Shown here: piece by piece, positions 15,917 to 25,561 of the stretch
Position numbering within the stretch: the first letter of the stretch is position 1
Layout: each line of letters opens with the position of its first letter
The notes under the pieces: generated by a model
Databases searched by the model: none
What the model was told of the DNA's origin: nothing
Seen by the model: the letters and a program-made list of their open reading frames with translations, nothing else
From: Gemmatimonadota bacterium
GTDB taxonomy: Bacteria; Gemmatimonadota; Gemmatimonadetes; Longimicrobiales; Gaopeijiaceae
DNA: 64,000 nucleotides
Assembly (NCBI GenBank): GCA_041390125.1
Contig: JAWKQN010000003.1
Coordinates: 310,001-374,000 of the forward strand
Direction: 5' to 3'
Position numbers and translations under genes: made by a program

Positions 15917-18388
15917 ATGCACATCCCCGTCCCCCGCGTCCTGTTCGCCCTCGTGCTGTCCGTCCCGCTGCTCCCGCTTCCGCTGTCGGCGCAGTGGACG
16001 AACCGCTATCCGAAGGTCCGCGGCTACGGGCACCACGTGTATCTCGAAGGCTACGAGCTGCCCACGCTCACGACCGGTCCCATCGACGCCGCTCCCGCGC
16101 CCGACGGTGCCGGCCTCGCGGTCGCCTCGGAGGGGTGGCTGTGGCAGGTGGACGCGGAGGGCCGCGCGCGCCGGCTCACGGAGGGCGCCGGGATCGACGC
16201 GCGGCCCGCGTGGTCCCCGGACGGCCGTCGCCTCGCCTTCGTGCGGGACGACACGCGTGCGCTCCGGATCGTGGAGCGCGACCTCGAAGACGGCAGCGAG
16301 CGCGTGCTCGTCGACGACGGCGCCATCGTGCTCGATCCCGCGTACGCCCCGGACGGACGCACGCTGTACTTCTCGTCCGCCCGGGCGGGCGACCTGGACC
16401 TGTGGCGGCTGGATCTCGCCAGCGGCACCACCGAGCGCATCACCGAGGGCCAGGGGCTCGAACGCGCGCCCCGGCCCCATCCGGACGGCCGGCGCCTGGT
16501 CTACCTGTCCAAGTCGCGCGCCGGCGGGGACGAGATCCGCGTGCGCGATCTGCAGGACGGCACCGACACGTCGCTGCTCCGGGGCAGCATCGCGTCGCAG
16601 GCGTCCCCGGCGCTGAGCCCCGACGGCCGGCTCGTGGCGGTGAACTGGCCCACCGAGGACGGGTGGGAGCTGCGTCTGCTCGCCACCGACGCGCCGGGCC
16701 CGACGGTGCGGTTGACGCGCGCGCGCGGGTTGCCGCTCACGCCATCCTTCTCGGCGGACGGTGCGCACGTCTACTTCAGCGAGGCGTCCGACGACGAGGC
16801 CATGCAGCTCTTCCGCGTCGGAGCGGGAGGCGGACCGGTCGAGCGCGTGGAGATCCGCGCGCGCGACTGGGGCGTGCCCACCGGTACGCTGCGTGTGCTG
16901 ACGAGCGTGCGTGGCGAAGAGGGCCTGGCCGCGGCGCGGCTGTCCGTGACGGACGGGAACGGACATCCGCTGGTGCCGCCCACCGGCCAGCCGCGCTTCG
17001 ACGGTCAGACCGGGCAGGTGTTCGTCTACAGCCCGGGCGTGCTGGAGTGGACGGTCCCGGCCGGGGTGGTGCGGATGAACGCGGTGCATGGCCTGCTCAC
17101 CCCGGACTACCCGACCGAGACCGACGTCGAGCCGGGTGGCCTGACGGAGGTCCAGCTCGGGCTGGTCCCCGTGGCCGACCTGCGTGCCGAAGGCTGGTGG
17201 TCGGGGGAGCACCACTTCCACCTGAACTACGGCGGGACGTACCGCCTGGACCCGAGCGACCTGATCCCCATGGCGCGCGCCGAGGACCTGGACGTGGTCA
17301 CGCCGCTGCTGGCCAACCTGCACAACCGTTTCGAGGACCAGGCGCTGTGGGAGACGCGCGCCGGGGGCGCGCCGCCCTACGCGGTGTTCGGACAGGAGGT
17401 GCGCTCGCATTTCCTGGGGCACCTGGGTCTGGTCGGCACCCGCACGCTCTTCTGGCCGTGGGTCTGGGGACCGGGCTACGAGGTGTATGGCACGGACGAC
17501 CGGCCCAACGCGGAGGCCCTCGCGCACTCCCGCGCCGAAGGCGGTCTGGCCGTCTACGTGCACCCGGTGTCGGGGCCGGAGCCGTTCGCGTCGGCCGAGA
17601 GCGCGGGCGCCCTCCCGGTCGAGATGATCGCCGACGCGGTGCTCGGAGACCTGGACGGTCTTGAGGTCGCGTGCCTGTGGAGCAACGAAGAGGGCACCAC
17701 GGATCTGTGGCACCGCTTCCTGGACGTGGGGCTGCCGATCGTTCCCACGGCCGGCACCGACGTGATGAACAACTTCTATCGCACCATGGCGGTGGGCACG
17801 ACGCGCGCGTACGTACGCCCCGTGGACCGGACCGGTGCGCCGGTGCAAGGGCGGGCGCCGGACCTGCAGGAGTATCTCCGCGGGTTGGCGGAAGGACGCA
17901 GCTTCGTGACCACCGGGCCCATGGTGCTGCTGCGGGTCGGGGACGCCCAGCCCGGGGACGTCGTGCCCTCGGGTCGCACCCCCTGGACCCTGGACGTGGC
18001 CAGCGCCGTACCCGCGGAGCGGGTCGAGCTGCTGGTGAACGGAGAGGTGGTGTGGTCGGAGCGGGCCCCCGACGGCGTTGGGCGGCGCCGGTACGAGGGC
18101 ACGCTCACGTTGCCCGCCGGCGGGTGGGTGGCCGCGCGCGTGACCGGCCCCGCCGTGACGGCCTGGCCGGCCATGAACACGCACGCGTTCGCGCACACGG
18201 CGCCCGTGTGGATCGAACGGGTGGGCTCCACGGATCCCGAGGCGCGCCGCCGCTCGGCGGCGGTGCTCCTCACGGCGCTGGACGCCGCGACCGCCAGCCT
18301 GCGTCGGGGCTACGGCAGCACGCCCACCCCGCGCCTGGATGCGCACTTCCAGGCGGCGCGGGCGCGCCTGGTGGAGTGGAGCCGGTAG
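15917..18388 (+). CDS. TolB-like propeller fused to a CehA/McbA-type PHP hydrolase
   Basis: 823 residues. After a signal peptide (about 1-25), residues 50-330 carry PD40/TolB repeats (ARPAWSPDGRRLAFV, AYAPDGRTLYFSSARAGD, ALSPDGRLVAVN). A middle beta region (about 340-420) follows. The PHP-type metallohydrolase part begins with GEHHFHLNYGG, then VVTPLLANLHN, VYVHPVSGPEP and PTAGTDVMNNFY, which supply the metal ligands. CehA and McbA hydrolyse carbaryl and McbA-type substrates, but the substrate here is unknown. It is exported. Confidence 0.82.
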   Translation: MHIPVPRVLFALVLSVPLLPLPLSAQWTNRYPKVRGYGHHVYLEGYELPTLTTGPIDAAPAPDGAGLAVASEGWLWQVDAEGRARRLTEGAGIDARPAWSPDGRRLAFVRDDTRALRIVERDLEDGSERVLVDDGAIVLDPAYAPDGRTLYFSSARAGDLDLWRLDLASGTTERITEGQGLERAPRPHPDGRRLVYLSKSRAGGDEIRVRDLQDGTDTSLLRGSIASQASPALSPDGRLVAVNWPTEDGWELRLLATDAPGPTVRLTRARGLPLTPSFSADGAHVYFSEASDDEAMQLFRVGAGGGPVERVEIRARDWGVPTGTLRVLTSVRGEEGLAAARLSVTDGNGHPLVPPTGQPRFDGQTGQVFVYSPGVLEWTVPAGVVRMNAVHGLLTPDYPTETDVEPGGLTEVQLGLVPVADLRAEGWWSGEHHFHLNYGGTYRLDPSDLIPMARAEDLDVVTPLLANLHNRFEDQALWETRAGGAPPYAVFGQEVRSHFLGHLGLVGTRTLFWPWVWGPGYEVYGTDDRPNAEALAHSRAEGGLAVYVHPVSGPEPFASAESAGALPVEMIADAVLGDLDGLEVACLWSNEEGTTDLWHRFLDVGLPIVPTAGTDVMNNFYRTMAVGTTRAYVRPVDRTGAPVQGRAPDLQEYLRGLAEGRSFVTTGPMVLLRVGDAQPGDVVPSGRTPWTLDVASAVPAERVELLVNGEVVWSERAPDGVGRRRYEGTLTLPAGGWVAARVTGPAVTAWPAMNTHAFAHTAPVWIERVGSTDPEARRRSAAVLLTALDAATASLRRGYGSTPTPRLDAHFQAARARLVEWSR

Positions 18389-18391
18389 GCG

Positions 18392-19435
18392 TCACACGCC
18401 GGCCGGTCGCACGTGCGGCCGCTGGTTGTTGCGATCCGCAGCCTCGTCGCCGAGATGGGTCACCCACGACGGCACCGGGCTGTCGGCGCGCGCCTCGGTG
18501 CCTTGGCGCCGTTCGCGCGCTTCGACGCCCCGGGCGTCGGGCAGCAGGCTCGCGGCCTGGCGCAGCGCGAATGCCACCGCGCCGGGTGCAAGCGCGCCCA
18601 GCACGTCCAGCAGCCGCGCCTGCGGCGTCAGCACCAGGCGTGCGCGTCCGCTGCGCGCGGCGTCCACGATCTTCCGTGCGGCCCGCGCCGCATCCATCGC
18701 CAGCAGCGGTGCCGACGCCGACGTGGAGAACCAGCCGTACTCCTTCCCGTGCTGCCCCTTGAACTGTGCGTGCAGGTGCGAGCCGGTGCGCATCAGCCCG
18801 GGACACACCGTCGTGACCCGGATCCCCAGCGGCGCCAGCTCGGTGTGCAGCCCGTCCGAGAAGCCGGTCAGGGCGAACTTGCTGGCGACATACGGCAGCA
18901 GGTGCGGGATGGCCACCAGACCGCCGATGGAGGAGATGTTGACGATGTGGCCGCGGCCACGACGTGCCATGCCGGGCGTGACCGCGCGCACCAGGTGCAG
19001 CGGGCCCCACAGGTGCACGTCGAAGGCCTCCTCGAAGTCCTCCACGTCCATGAGGGGTGCGGGACCGACCTGGATGACGCCCGCGTTGTTGACGAGCACG
19101 TCCACCCCGCCGCGCTCCTGCTCGATGGTCTCCATCACCGCGCGGATCCGCTCCGGGTCGCGCAGGTCGCACTCGAGGGTCTGCACGTCGGCGCCGTCGT
19201 CGGAGAGCGCGCGCGCCGCGCGCCGCAGCTCCTCCCCATCCCGCGCGATCAGCGTGAGTCGGGCGCCCTCGGCGGCGAATACGCGGGCGAGCTCCAGACC
19301 CAGCCCGCGCGAGCCCCCGGTGATCAGGACGGACGCGCCGGTGAACCGCGTCCGGTGGGCCCGCGCCACGGCCACCGCGGCCAGCGCACCGCCGGCGGCC
19401 GCGCCGAGCAGCAGCGCGCGTGTGCGGCCGCTCAT
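18392..19435 (-). CDS. Short-chain dehydrogenase/reductase with N-terminal membrane segment
   Basis: 347 residues from the ATG at 19435, which overlaps the stop of the preceding gene (ATGA). A hydrophobic stretch at about 5-25 is probably a membrane anchor. The Rossmann motif VLITGGSRGLGLELA, the NNAG motif, NISSIGG (catalytic Ser) and PYVASKFAL (YxxxK) are all present, so the enzyme should be active. A roughly 50-residue tail follows a DUF-like region (ARKIVDAARSGRARLVLTPQARLL) seen in classical membrane-linked SDRs. The substrate is unknown. It ends 3 bases from the convergent propeller-PHP gene. Confidence 0.85.
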   Translation of the reverse strand: MSGRTRALLLGAAAGGALAAVAVARAHRTRFTGASVLITGGSRGLGLELARVFAAEGARLTLIARDGEELRRAARALSDDGADVQTLECDLRDPERIRAVMETIEQERGGVDVLVNNAGVIQVGPAPLMDVEDFEEAFDVHLWGPLHLVRAVTPGMARRGRGHIVNISSIGGLVAIPHLLPYVASKFALTGFSDGLHTELAPLGIRVTTVCPGLMRTGSHLHAQFKGQHGKEYGWFSTSASAPLLAMDAARAARKIVDAARSGRARLVLTPQARLLDVLGALAPGAVAFALRQAASLLPDARGVEARERRQGTEARADSPVPSWVTHLGDEAADRNNQRPHVRPAGV

Positions 19436-20601
19436 CGACCGGCTCCGGCCTCGGCCCCGCGCGCGGGTGCGAGGCGCCACAGATCCCCGTCCTCCTGGTC
19501 GGTGAGCACGTAGAGGGTGCCGTCGGAGGCCACCTCCACGTCCCGGATGCGCGCGCCCAGCGCGATGCGCTCGACCTCGGTGGCCGCGTCGCCGTCGATC
19601 GTCACCCGGACCAGGCCCTCGGCCGTCAGGCCGCCGATCAGCGCGCTTCCCTCCCAGGCGGGGAACGCGTCCCCGCGGTAGAAGGCCATCCCGGACGGGG
19701 AGATCACCGGGGTCCAGTGCACCGCGGCATCGGCCAGCTCCGGCCGGGTCGGCGGGTCCGGGATGTCACGCCCGTCGTAGTGCCGGCCCCAGCTCACGAG
19801 CGGCCACCCGTAGTTGCGGCCCGCTTGGGGTTGGTTGAGCTCGTCGCCGCCGCGCGGGCCCATCTCCGCGATCCACAGCTCGCCCGTCTCCGGATGGAGC
19901 GCGGCCGCTTCGATGTTGCGGTGTCCGTACGACCAGATGGCGTCGGCGCCCGCGCCGCCCACGAAGGGATTGTCCTGCGGGATGGACCCGTCCATCTGCA
20001 GGTGGACCACCGTTCCCAGGTGGTTGGTCGTGTCCTGGGCGGGATCGAACTGGAACCGCTCCCCGAGCGTCAGGAAGAGCGTCCCCCGATCCGTGAAGAC
20101 GATGCGGCCGCCGAAGTGGTTGGGGCCTTCGATCCAGGGCTCCTCCGTGAAGATGCGCTCGAAGCCCGTCAGACGGTCGTCCTCGAAGCGGGCGCGACCG
20201 AGCGCCGTGGCCGCACCCCCATCCGGGCCCGGTCGGGCGTAGGACAGGTAGACCAGGCGGCTCGTCTCGAAGTCGGGCGCGAGCGCGACGTCGAGCAACC
20301 CGCCCTGGCCGTTGGCCCAGACCTCGGGGATCCCGGCCACCGGCTCCGACAGACCGGCGTCGGCGCTCCATACGCGCAGGCGTCCGGCGCGCTCGGTGAC
20401 GAGCAGCCGCCCATCCGGGAGCAGCGCCATCCCCCACGGGTGGACGAGCCCGCTGGCCAGCGGCTCCACCACCGTGCGACCTGCGTCCGTCTCGACGGTG
20501 CGCGTGTCCTGCTGCGCGGCGGCGGCGCAGGCGGTCGCGCCGGCCAGACCGACGGCCACGAGGGAGAGAAGCGAAGCATGGGGTGTTCGGACGGTACGCA
20601 T
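19432..20601 (-). CDS. PQQ-dependent aldose sugar dehydrogenase-like protein
   Basis: 389 residues. The ATG at 20601 has GCAGGAGG upstream. The signal peptide ends near ACAAAAQ. The six-bladed soluble glucose/sorbosone dehydrogenase propeller is recognisable from LVHPWGMALLPDGRLLVTERAGRL (catalytic His), GQGGLLDVALAPDF, WSYGHRNIEAAALHP, GPRGGDELNQPQAGRNYGWP and SPSGMAFYRGDAFP. It probably oxidises an aldose in the periplasm with PQQ. It is coupled to the SDR downstream. Confidence 0.88.
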   Translation of the reverse strand: MRTVRTPHASLLSLVAVGLAGATACAAAAQQDTRTVETDAGRTVVEPLASGLVHPWGMALLPDGRLLVTERAGRLRVWSADAGLSEPVAGIPEVWANGQGGLLDVALAPDFETSRLVYLSYARPGPDGGAATALGRARFEDDRLTGFERIFTEEPWIEGPNHFGGRIVFTDRGTLFLTLGERFQFDPAQDTTNHLGTVVHLQMDGSIPQDNPFVGGAGADAIWSYGHRNIEAAALHPETGELWIAEMGPRGGDELNQPQAGRNYGWPLVSWGRHYDGRDIPDPPTRPELADAAVHWTPVISPSGMAFYRGDAFPAWEGSALIGGLTAEGLVRVTIDGDAATEVERIALGARIRDVEVASDGTLYVLTDQEDGDLWRLAPARGAEAGAGR

Positions 20602-20766
20602 CGGGGCCTCCTGCGCGGCTCCAGGGACGGGGTCGGCGGGGGAGCAGTCCCTGGGGCGCAACGGGCATGCCGACCCGCGGAGGCCGTGGAGGCGCCACCG
20701 CGGCCGGCGGCGCGTCGCCCATCGTGTTCCGGCCGCCGGTCGCCTGCACGACCGGCCGCGTCCGAG

Positions 20767-21261
20767 CTACGGCGCCGGGTGCACCGTCCGGTAGGCGCGC
20801 CGGAGATAGAGCAGGGGAGCGCCGCCCGTCGTCGTGACGGCGTCCACGCGTGCGCGTAGCAGGCGCCCGTTGCCGGGCACCGGGTCCACGTCGGTGACGG
20901 TGCAGTGCAGGTGGGCCACCGCGCCGGCGACGACCGGAGGACCCTCCCGCGGGAACGGGCTGGGACCCACCGGGAACGGATCGGCGAAGTCGGCGGCCAC
21001 GCGGCGTTGACCCTCCGCGAGGAGGCTCACCGCGCAGGACGACCCGACCGCGAGGAAGGGCAACACCTGGGCGCCGGGCCCCAGCGCCCAGGCGACGGTG
21101 GGCGGCTCGGCCGCCACCGGCATGAAGGACGTGGCCGTGGTGGCGTGCACGCGGTCGGGGGTCCGCACCGCGATGACCACGACGGTGGAGGCCCAGTGCG
21201 ACAGCGCCTCCCGGAAGGCGTCCGCGCCGCTCCCGGCCGGTGGACCGGGAGCGGCGTCTCC
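20767..21261 (-). CDS. Flavin reductase-like FMN-binding protein, start unresolved
   Basis: The frame ends at 20767. It encodes the flavin-reductase split barrel: DAFREALSHWASTVVVIAVRTPDRVHA, ATSFMPVAAEPPTVAWALG, SCAVSLLAEGQRRVAADFA, HLHCTVTDVDPVPGNGRLLRARV. No ATG, GTG or TTG is in frame within 200 bases upstream of DAFREAL. The first in-frame GTG (21180) would delete the first strand. The frame is -1 relative to the VPS10 gene that ends at 21273. The 5' end given (21261) is therefore only the first codon region clear of that gene. Confidence 0.6.
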   Translation of the reverse strand, partial: GDAAPGPPAGSGADAFREALSHWASTVVVIAVRTPDRVHATTATSFMPVAAEPPTVAWALGPGAQVLPFLAVGSSCAVSLLAEGQRRVAADFADPFPVGPSPFPREGPPVVAGAVAHLHCTVTDVDPVPGNGRLLRARVDAVTTTGGAPLLYLRRAYRTVHPAP

Positions 21262-21272
21262 GGCGCGCGCGG

Positions 21273-24269
21273 CTACCGTCCCACCTCTCCGCCCAGCGTG
21301 CGCAGCATGCGCTCGTAATAGGCGCGCTCGCTGGCCTGGTCGGCGGTGAGCGGACCGACGCGGTCCTCCGCCTCCCCCACGAGACCGCTGATGCGGCTCA
21401 CGAGCTCGTTGGTCTCGGCGCGCAGGCGCTCGTTGCCGTCGGCCACGCGGCCCTGCAGCGCCTCCGCCTCGTGCCGGAGCGCGTACAGGTCGAGCAGCAT
21501 CTGCGTCCACGCCGTCCGCGTCCCGATGGACGCGTCGATCCGGGGATCCTCGCGCACCTCCACCTGCGTCTCGCTGGTGGTGCCGCCGCTCTCCAGCCGC
21601 ACGGTGTAGAGGCCCGGCACCACCAGCGGGCCGGACGGGCCGCGGCGTGCCCGACCCTGCGGCGCGGCCGGCCGCTCCGCCGTGTGCCGCAGGTCCCACT
21701 GCAGACGGTTCAGGCCGCGCTGGCCGGTGGACGTCACACGCGCCACCTGCGTGCCGTCGCGATCCAGGACGGTGGCCACGACCTGTGCGCTGTCGGCGCC
21801 CAGCCAGTAGTCGACGAGCGCCGCGGCGGGCGGGTTCTCGCCCTGGTAGAAGACGTCCCCTGTGTGCGGCAGCTCCGAGCGGTAGCGGATCTGCCGCGCC
21901 GGCACGGTGGGGAAGGCGTGCAGCCGGGCGCCCATCACGTCCGGCGTGAGATGGGACAGGGCCAGGTTCTGGTCGAGGATCCAGATCCCGCGCCCGTGCG
22001 TGCCCAGGATCAGATCGCGCTCGTGCGGATGGATGCGGATGTCGTTGATGGGCTGCAGCGGCAGATTGGAGCGCAGCTCCACCCAGTGCGCGCCGGCGTC
22101 CATCGAGTACCACAGACCGAACTCGGTGCCGAGGTACAACACGTCGCCGCGGTCCAGGTCCTCGCGCAACACGCGCACCACGCGCTCGGCCGGCAGATCC
22201 CCGGTGATGGCGCGCCAGGTGCGTCCGAAGTCGTCCGTCCGGTACAGGTAGTTGGCGTAGTCGTCGTTGCGGTAGTTGTTGGCGGACACGTACGCGCGGC
22301 CGGGCGCGTGTCGCGACACCTCGATGTCGTTGATCCAGGCATCGTCCGGCAGTCCCGGCAGCCGGGCCGACACCTCCTCCCAGCGCTCGCCCGCGTCGCG
22401 CGAGACCTGCACCTGGCCGTCGTCCGTGCCGACGTACAGCACCCCGGGCAGGAGCGGCGACTCCGCGATGGCGGAGAGGGTCGGGTAGTACGGGATGCCA
22501 TCGTCCAGCGAGAGCGTGCTGGAGTCGGGCATCTGGCCCATGATGGGCAGCGTCTGCCGCTTCACGCCCGTGGTCAGATTGCCGAGGTGCTCCCAGCGCT
22601 CCCCGCGGTCGCGGCTGCGCCACAGCACGTCGGTCCCGGCGTAGATCGTGGCGGCGTTGTGCGGCGAGATCAGGAACGGCCCCTCCCAGTTGGCGGGCGC
22701 CATGGCGTTGCCGAGACGCTCGTCCGGCAGCGTGGGGTCCGGCCAGGTGCTCCAGTTGCGCCGCCCACCGATCGCGCCGATGGAGTCGCCGGGGCGGATG
22801 GACGTGCGCTCGCCGCTGATCAGGTCCACGCGGTCGAGCCCCAGGTACTGCGACTCGGTGTAGAGCCAGCGGTTGGTGGTGGTGTCCACCAGGTTGAGGA
22901 AGCCGTCCCCGCCGCCGTAGCGCTGCCAGTCGGCGTTGATGATCCCTTCCGAGCGGAAGACCTGGTTGGGCCCGCCCCAGCTGCCGTTGTCCTGCAGGCC
23001 GCCGTACACCCGGTAGGGGTCGTTGAGGTCGTACGTGACGCGGTAGAACTGGGAGACCGGCAGGTCGGAGATGTAGAGCCAGGTCACGCCCCGGTCCCAG
23101 CTCAGGCCGAGTCCGCCATCGTCCGCCTTCATGACGTGGTTGGAGTCGGTGGGGTCGACCCACACCAGCCGATCGTCGCCGTGCAGGCTCTGGTCCGGCA
23201 CCGTGAAGGTCTTCCCGCCGTCATCCGACCACGAATACGTGTTGACCATGTAGATGCGCTGGTCGTCACTGGGGTCGACCAGGATCTGGCTCGCGTACAT
23301 CGGGCGCGGATTCCAATCGCCCATGTGTGTCCACGTCGCGCCCCGGTCCTCGGAGCGGTAGATCCCCGCCGCGCGTTGCTCGTAGGCCGTGGACGCGTTG
23401 TAGCGCTCGCCCTGCTCGATGGACACATACACGATGCGGGGGTCGCTCCGGTAGACGGAGATGCCGATGCGGCCCATCTCCCCGGTGGGCAGCCCGTTGT
23501 CCATCCCGCTGCCGGTCAGCCGGTTCCAGGTCTCCCCTCCGTCCGTGGATTTCCACAGCGCGCTGCCCGGTCCCCCGCCGTTGAAGCCGTAGGGCCGGCG
23601 CCGACGCTGATAGCTGGAGGCGTAGAGCGTGTTCGGATCGGAGGGATCGAGGGCCACGTCCACCACGCCCGTGTCCCGGTCCACGTTCAGCACCCGCGTC
23701 CACGTGCGCCCGCCGTCCGTGCTCTTGTAGAGGCCGCGCTCCTCGTTGGGACCCCACAGGTGTCCCATCGCCGCCACCCACACGATGTCCGGGTTGTCGG
23801 GATGCAGCACGATGCGGCCGATGTGCTTGGAGTCCGACAGCCCCATGTGCGTCCACGTGGTGCCGCCGTCCGTGGACTTGTAGACCCCGTCGCCCCACGA
23901 GGACGACTGCCGCGAGGCCCGCTCCCCCGTGCCCACCCAGACGATGCTGGTGTCGCGCTGGTGGACGGTGATCGCTCCCACCGAGTGCGTGTTCTCGTGC
24001 TCGAAGACCGGCGTGAGCGTCACCGCGCGATTCGTGGTCTTCCACACGCCTCCCGTGGAGGTGGCCACGTAGAAGACGTCGGGGTCGGACTCCACCACCG
24101 CCAGGTCCACGATCCGGCCGCTCATGGCGGCGGGACCGATGGTGCGGAAGGGAAGCCCGGACAGGTGCTCCGACGCCAGCGACTGTGCGGTCAGCGCGTC
24201 CGGGGCCGCGAAGGCCAGGGCCAGCACGGCGAACAGCAGGGTCGAGCGCGGGGAACGGAACGGATGCAC
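21273..24269 (-). CDS. VPS10/sortilin-like beta-propeller exported protein
   Basis: 998 residues from the GTG at 24269, with GGAG 7 bases upstream. A signal peptide (LLFAVLALAFAAPDALTA) is followed by two propellers with repeated Asp-box/BNR motifs (YKSTDGGTTWTHMG, LYKSTDGGRTWTRV, LWKSTDGGETWNRL, YRSEDRGATWTHMG, SWDRGVTWLYI, VSRDAGERWEEV). A C-terminal part (about 790-998) has FlgD-like beta strands and a coiled-coil end. The family is annotated as VPS10 or glycosyl hydrolase, but no catalytic residues are established. It is probably secreted. A ligand-binding role is inferred only. Confidence 0.85.
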   Translation of the reverse strand: MHPFRSPRSTLLFAVLALAFAAPDALTAQSLASEHLSGLPFRTIGPAAMSGRIVDLAVVESDPDVFYVATSTGGVWKTTNRAVTLTPVFEHENTHSVGAITVHQRDTSIVWVGTGERASRQSSSWGDGVYKSTDGGTTWTHMGLSDSKHIGRIVLHPDNPDIVWVAAMGHLWGPNEERGLYKSTDGGRTWTRVLNVDRDTGVVDVALDPSDPNTLYASSYQRRRRPYGFNGGGPGSALWKSTDGGETWNRLTGSGMDNGLPTGEMGRIGISVYRSDPRIVYVSIEQGERYNASTAYEQRAAGIYRSEDRGATWTHMGDWNPRPMYASQILVDPSDDQRIYMVNTYSWSDDGGKTFTVPDQSLHGDDRLVWVDPTDSNHVMKADDGGLGLSWDRGVTWLYISDLPVSQFYRVTYDLNDPYRVYGGLQDNGSWGGPNQVFRSEGIINADWQRYGGGDGFLNLVDTTTNRWLYTESQYLGLDRVDLISGERTSIRPGDSIGAIGGRRNWSTWPDPTLPDERLGNAMAPANWEGPFLISPHNAATIYAGTDVLWRSRDRGERWEHLGNLTTGVKRQTLPIMGQMPDSSTLSLDDGIPYYPTLSAIAESPLLPGVLYVGTDDGQVQVSRDAGERWEEVSARLPGLPDDAWINDIEVSRHAPGRAYVSANNYRNDDYANYLYRTDDFGRTWRAITGDLPAERVVRVLREDLDRGDVLYLGTEFGLWYSMDAGAHWVELRSNLPLQPINDIRIHPHERDLILGTHGRGIWILDQNLALSHLTPDVMGARLHAFPTVPARQIRYRSELPHTGDVFYQGENPPAAALVDYWLGADSAQVVATVLDRDGTQVARVTSTGQRGLNRLQWDLRHTAERPAAPQGRARRGPSGPLVVPGLYTVRLESGGTTSETQVEVREDPRIDASIGTRTAWTQMLLDLYALRHEAEALQGRVADGNERLRAETNELVSRISGLVGEAEDRVGPLTADQASERAYYERMLRTLGGEVGR

Positions 24270-24394
24270 GGCGATCTCCGGAGGAAGGTGCGAGCGGATG
24301 CGTGGAGAAGATGCGAAGCGGGGGTGGAGCCGTCCACGCGGGCGCGGGAGCCCCGCAGCAGGAGCGTGAGCGCTCGAGCGGAGGGCGGCGCCCA

Positions 24395-25396
24395 TCAGAA
24401 GACGTCCAGGTCGTTGCCGAAGTACACCGGACCCGGGTAGTGGGTGCGTACCTCGGCGAGCACGGACGCCTCGGTGGCGCCCCAGAGCAGATGGTGCGTC
24501 AGGACCAGCATACCGGCGCCCCCCTCCGCGGCGATGCGCCCCACCTCCGTCGCGGAGGTGTGGAAGGCGGAGTGGTAGCGCTGCCAGGGACCGGGTCGCG
24601 TCCCGAAGCCGTCGCTGGCGTAGACCTCGTGGACCAGCACGTCACAGCCGGAGCAGGCCTGCGCCACCGCGTCCGCCGGCCCGGTGTCCCCGGACACCAC
24701 GATGGACCGGTCCGGCGTGTCGAACCGGTAGCCGTAGGCGGCCTGCCAGGAGCCGTGCGGGACCCGGAAGGCCGTCACCCGCACGCGCTCGTCCTCGAAG
24801 ACCACGCCCGGCTCCACGTCGTGGGCCCGGGTCTCCCAGCCCGTGGGGTTGGCGGGCTCGAGGCCCTCCAGGCGCACGCGCACGTCTTCGGCGTAGGCCT
24901 GCTGGAGATGCCCGGCCATGGCGGCCGTGCCGGGCGGCCCGAGCAGGGTCAGCGGCTCGGTGCGCTCCAGGGTCCAGGGAGACAGCATGACGTCCGGGAC
25001 GCCCACCGTGTGGTCCGAGTGCAGATGGGTCAGGAAGAGGTGGGTGAGCCGGGGCGGGGTGAGCCCGGTCAGACCATGGCGGGATGCGGCGGCTGCGGCA
25101 CGACGCACGACGCCGGGCCCGGCGTCCACCAGGTAGGAGGCCGAATCCACGACGATCGCCAGCGCCGGGCCCGACCGCTCCGGATCGGCGTTGGGCGTCC
25201 CCGTGCCGAGCAGCACGAGGCGCGTCCGCCCCGGGGTTTCCAGGGGGTCGGGAGGCGCGGGCGCGCCCGCTTCGCAGCCGACGAGCAGCACGACCAGCAG
25301 GGCCGCCGCGGCCGGGGTGTGGCTCCTTCGCGTCGGTGTGGCGCCGATCTTGCCTCTGGGGCCTTTCCGACGGGGTCGGATGGGTGGTCCTGACAC
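24395..25396 (-). CDS. MBL-fold metallohydrolase lipoprotein
   Basis: 333 residues from the GTG at 25396, with GGAGGG 7 bases upstream. A lipobox (VVLLVGCEAG) follows a long basic n-region. The metallo-beta-lactamase fold shows LFLTHLHSDHTVG (HxHxDH from His124), VSGDTGPAD (metal Asp), HEVYASD and MLVLTHH. The layout resembles the RNase Z/arylsulfatase branch, but an extracytoplasmic location means the substrate is not tRNA. It is divergent from the HEAT-repeat gene and 125 bases before the VPS10 gene. Confidence 0.82.
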   Translation of the reverse strand: MSGPPIRPRRKGPRGKIGATPTRRSHTPAAAALLVVLLVGCEAGAPAPPDPLETPGRTRLVLLGTGTPNADPERSGPALAIVVDSASYLVDAGPGVVRRAAAAASRHGLTGLTPPRLTHLFLTHLHSDHTVGVPDVMLSPWTLERTEPLTLLGPPGTAAMAGHLQQAYAEDVRVRLEGLEPANPTGWETRAHDVEPGVVFEDERVRVTAFRVPHGSWQAAYGYRFDTPDRSIVVSGDTGPADAVAQACSGCDVLVHEVYASDGFGTRPGPWQRYHSAFHTSATEVGRIAAEGGAGMLVLTHHLLWGATEASVLAEVRTHYPGPVYFGNDLDVF

Positions 25397-25561
25397 GGGC
25401 GAACCCTCCGGAAGTCCTTGTGTTTCGGGCCGTGACCGGCGCGACCCCCGGCGCCCGGGCGGCACGGGAGGACGAGGCAGTCGGCTCCTTCTCCCCGGCC
25501 CATAGATGGAGTGGAGTGCATGGGAGCGCTACGACCGCTGCATGGATCGCAGGGGAGCCAG

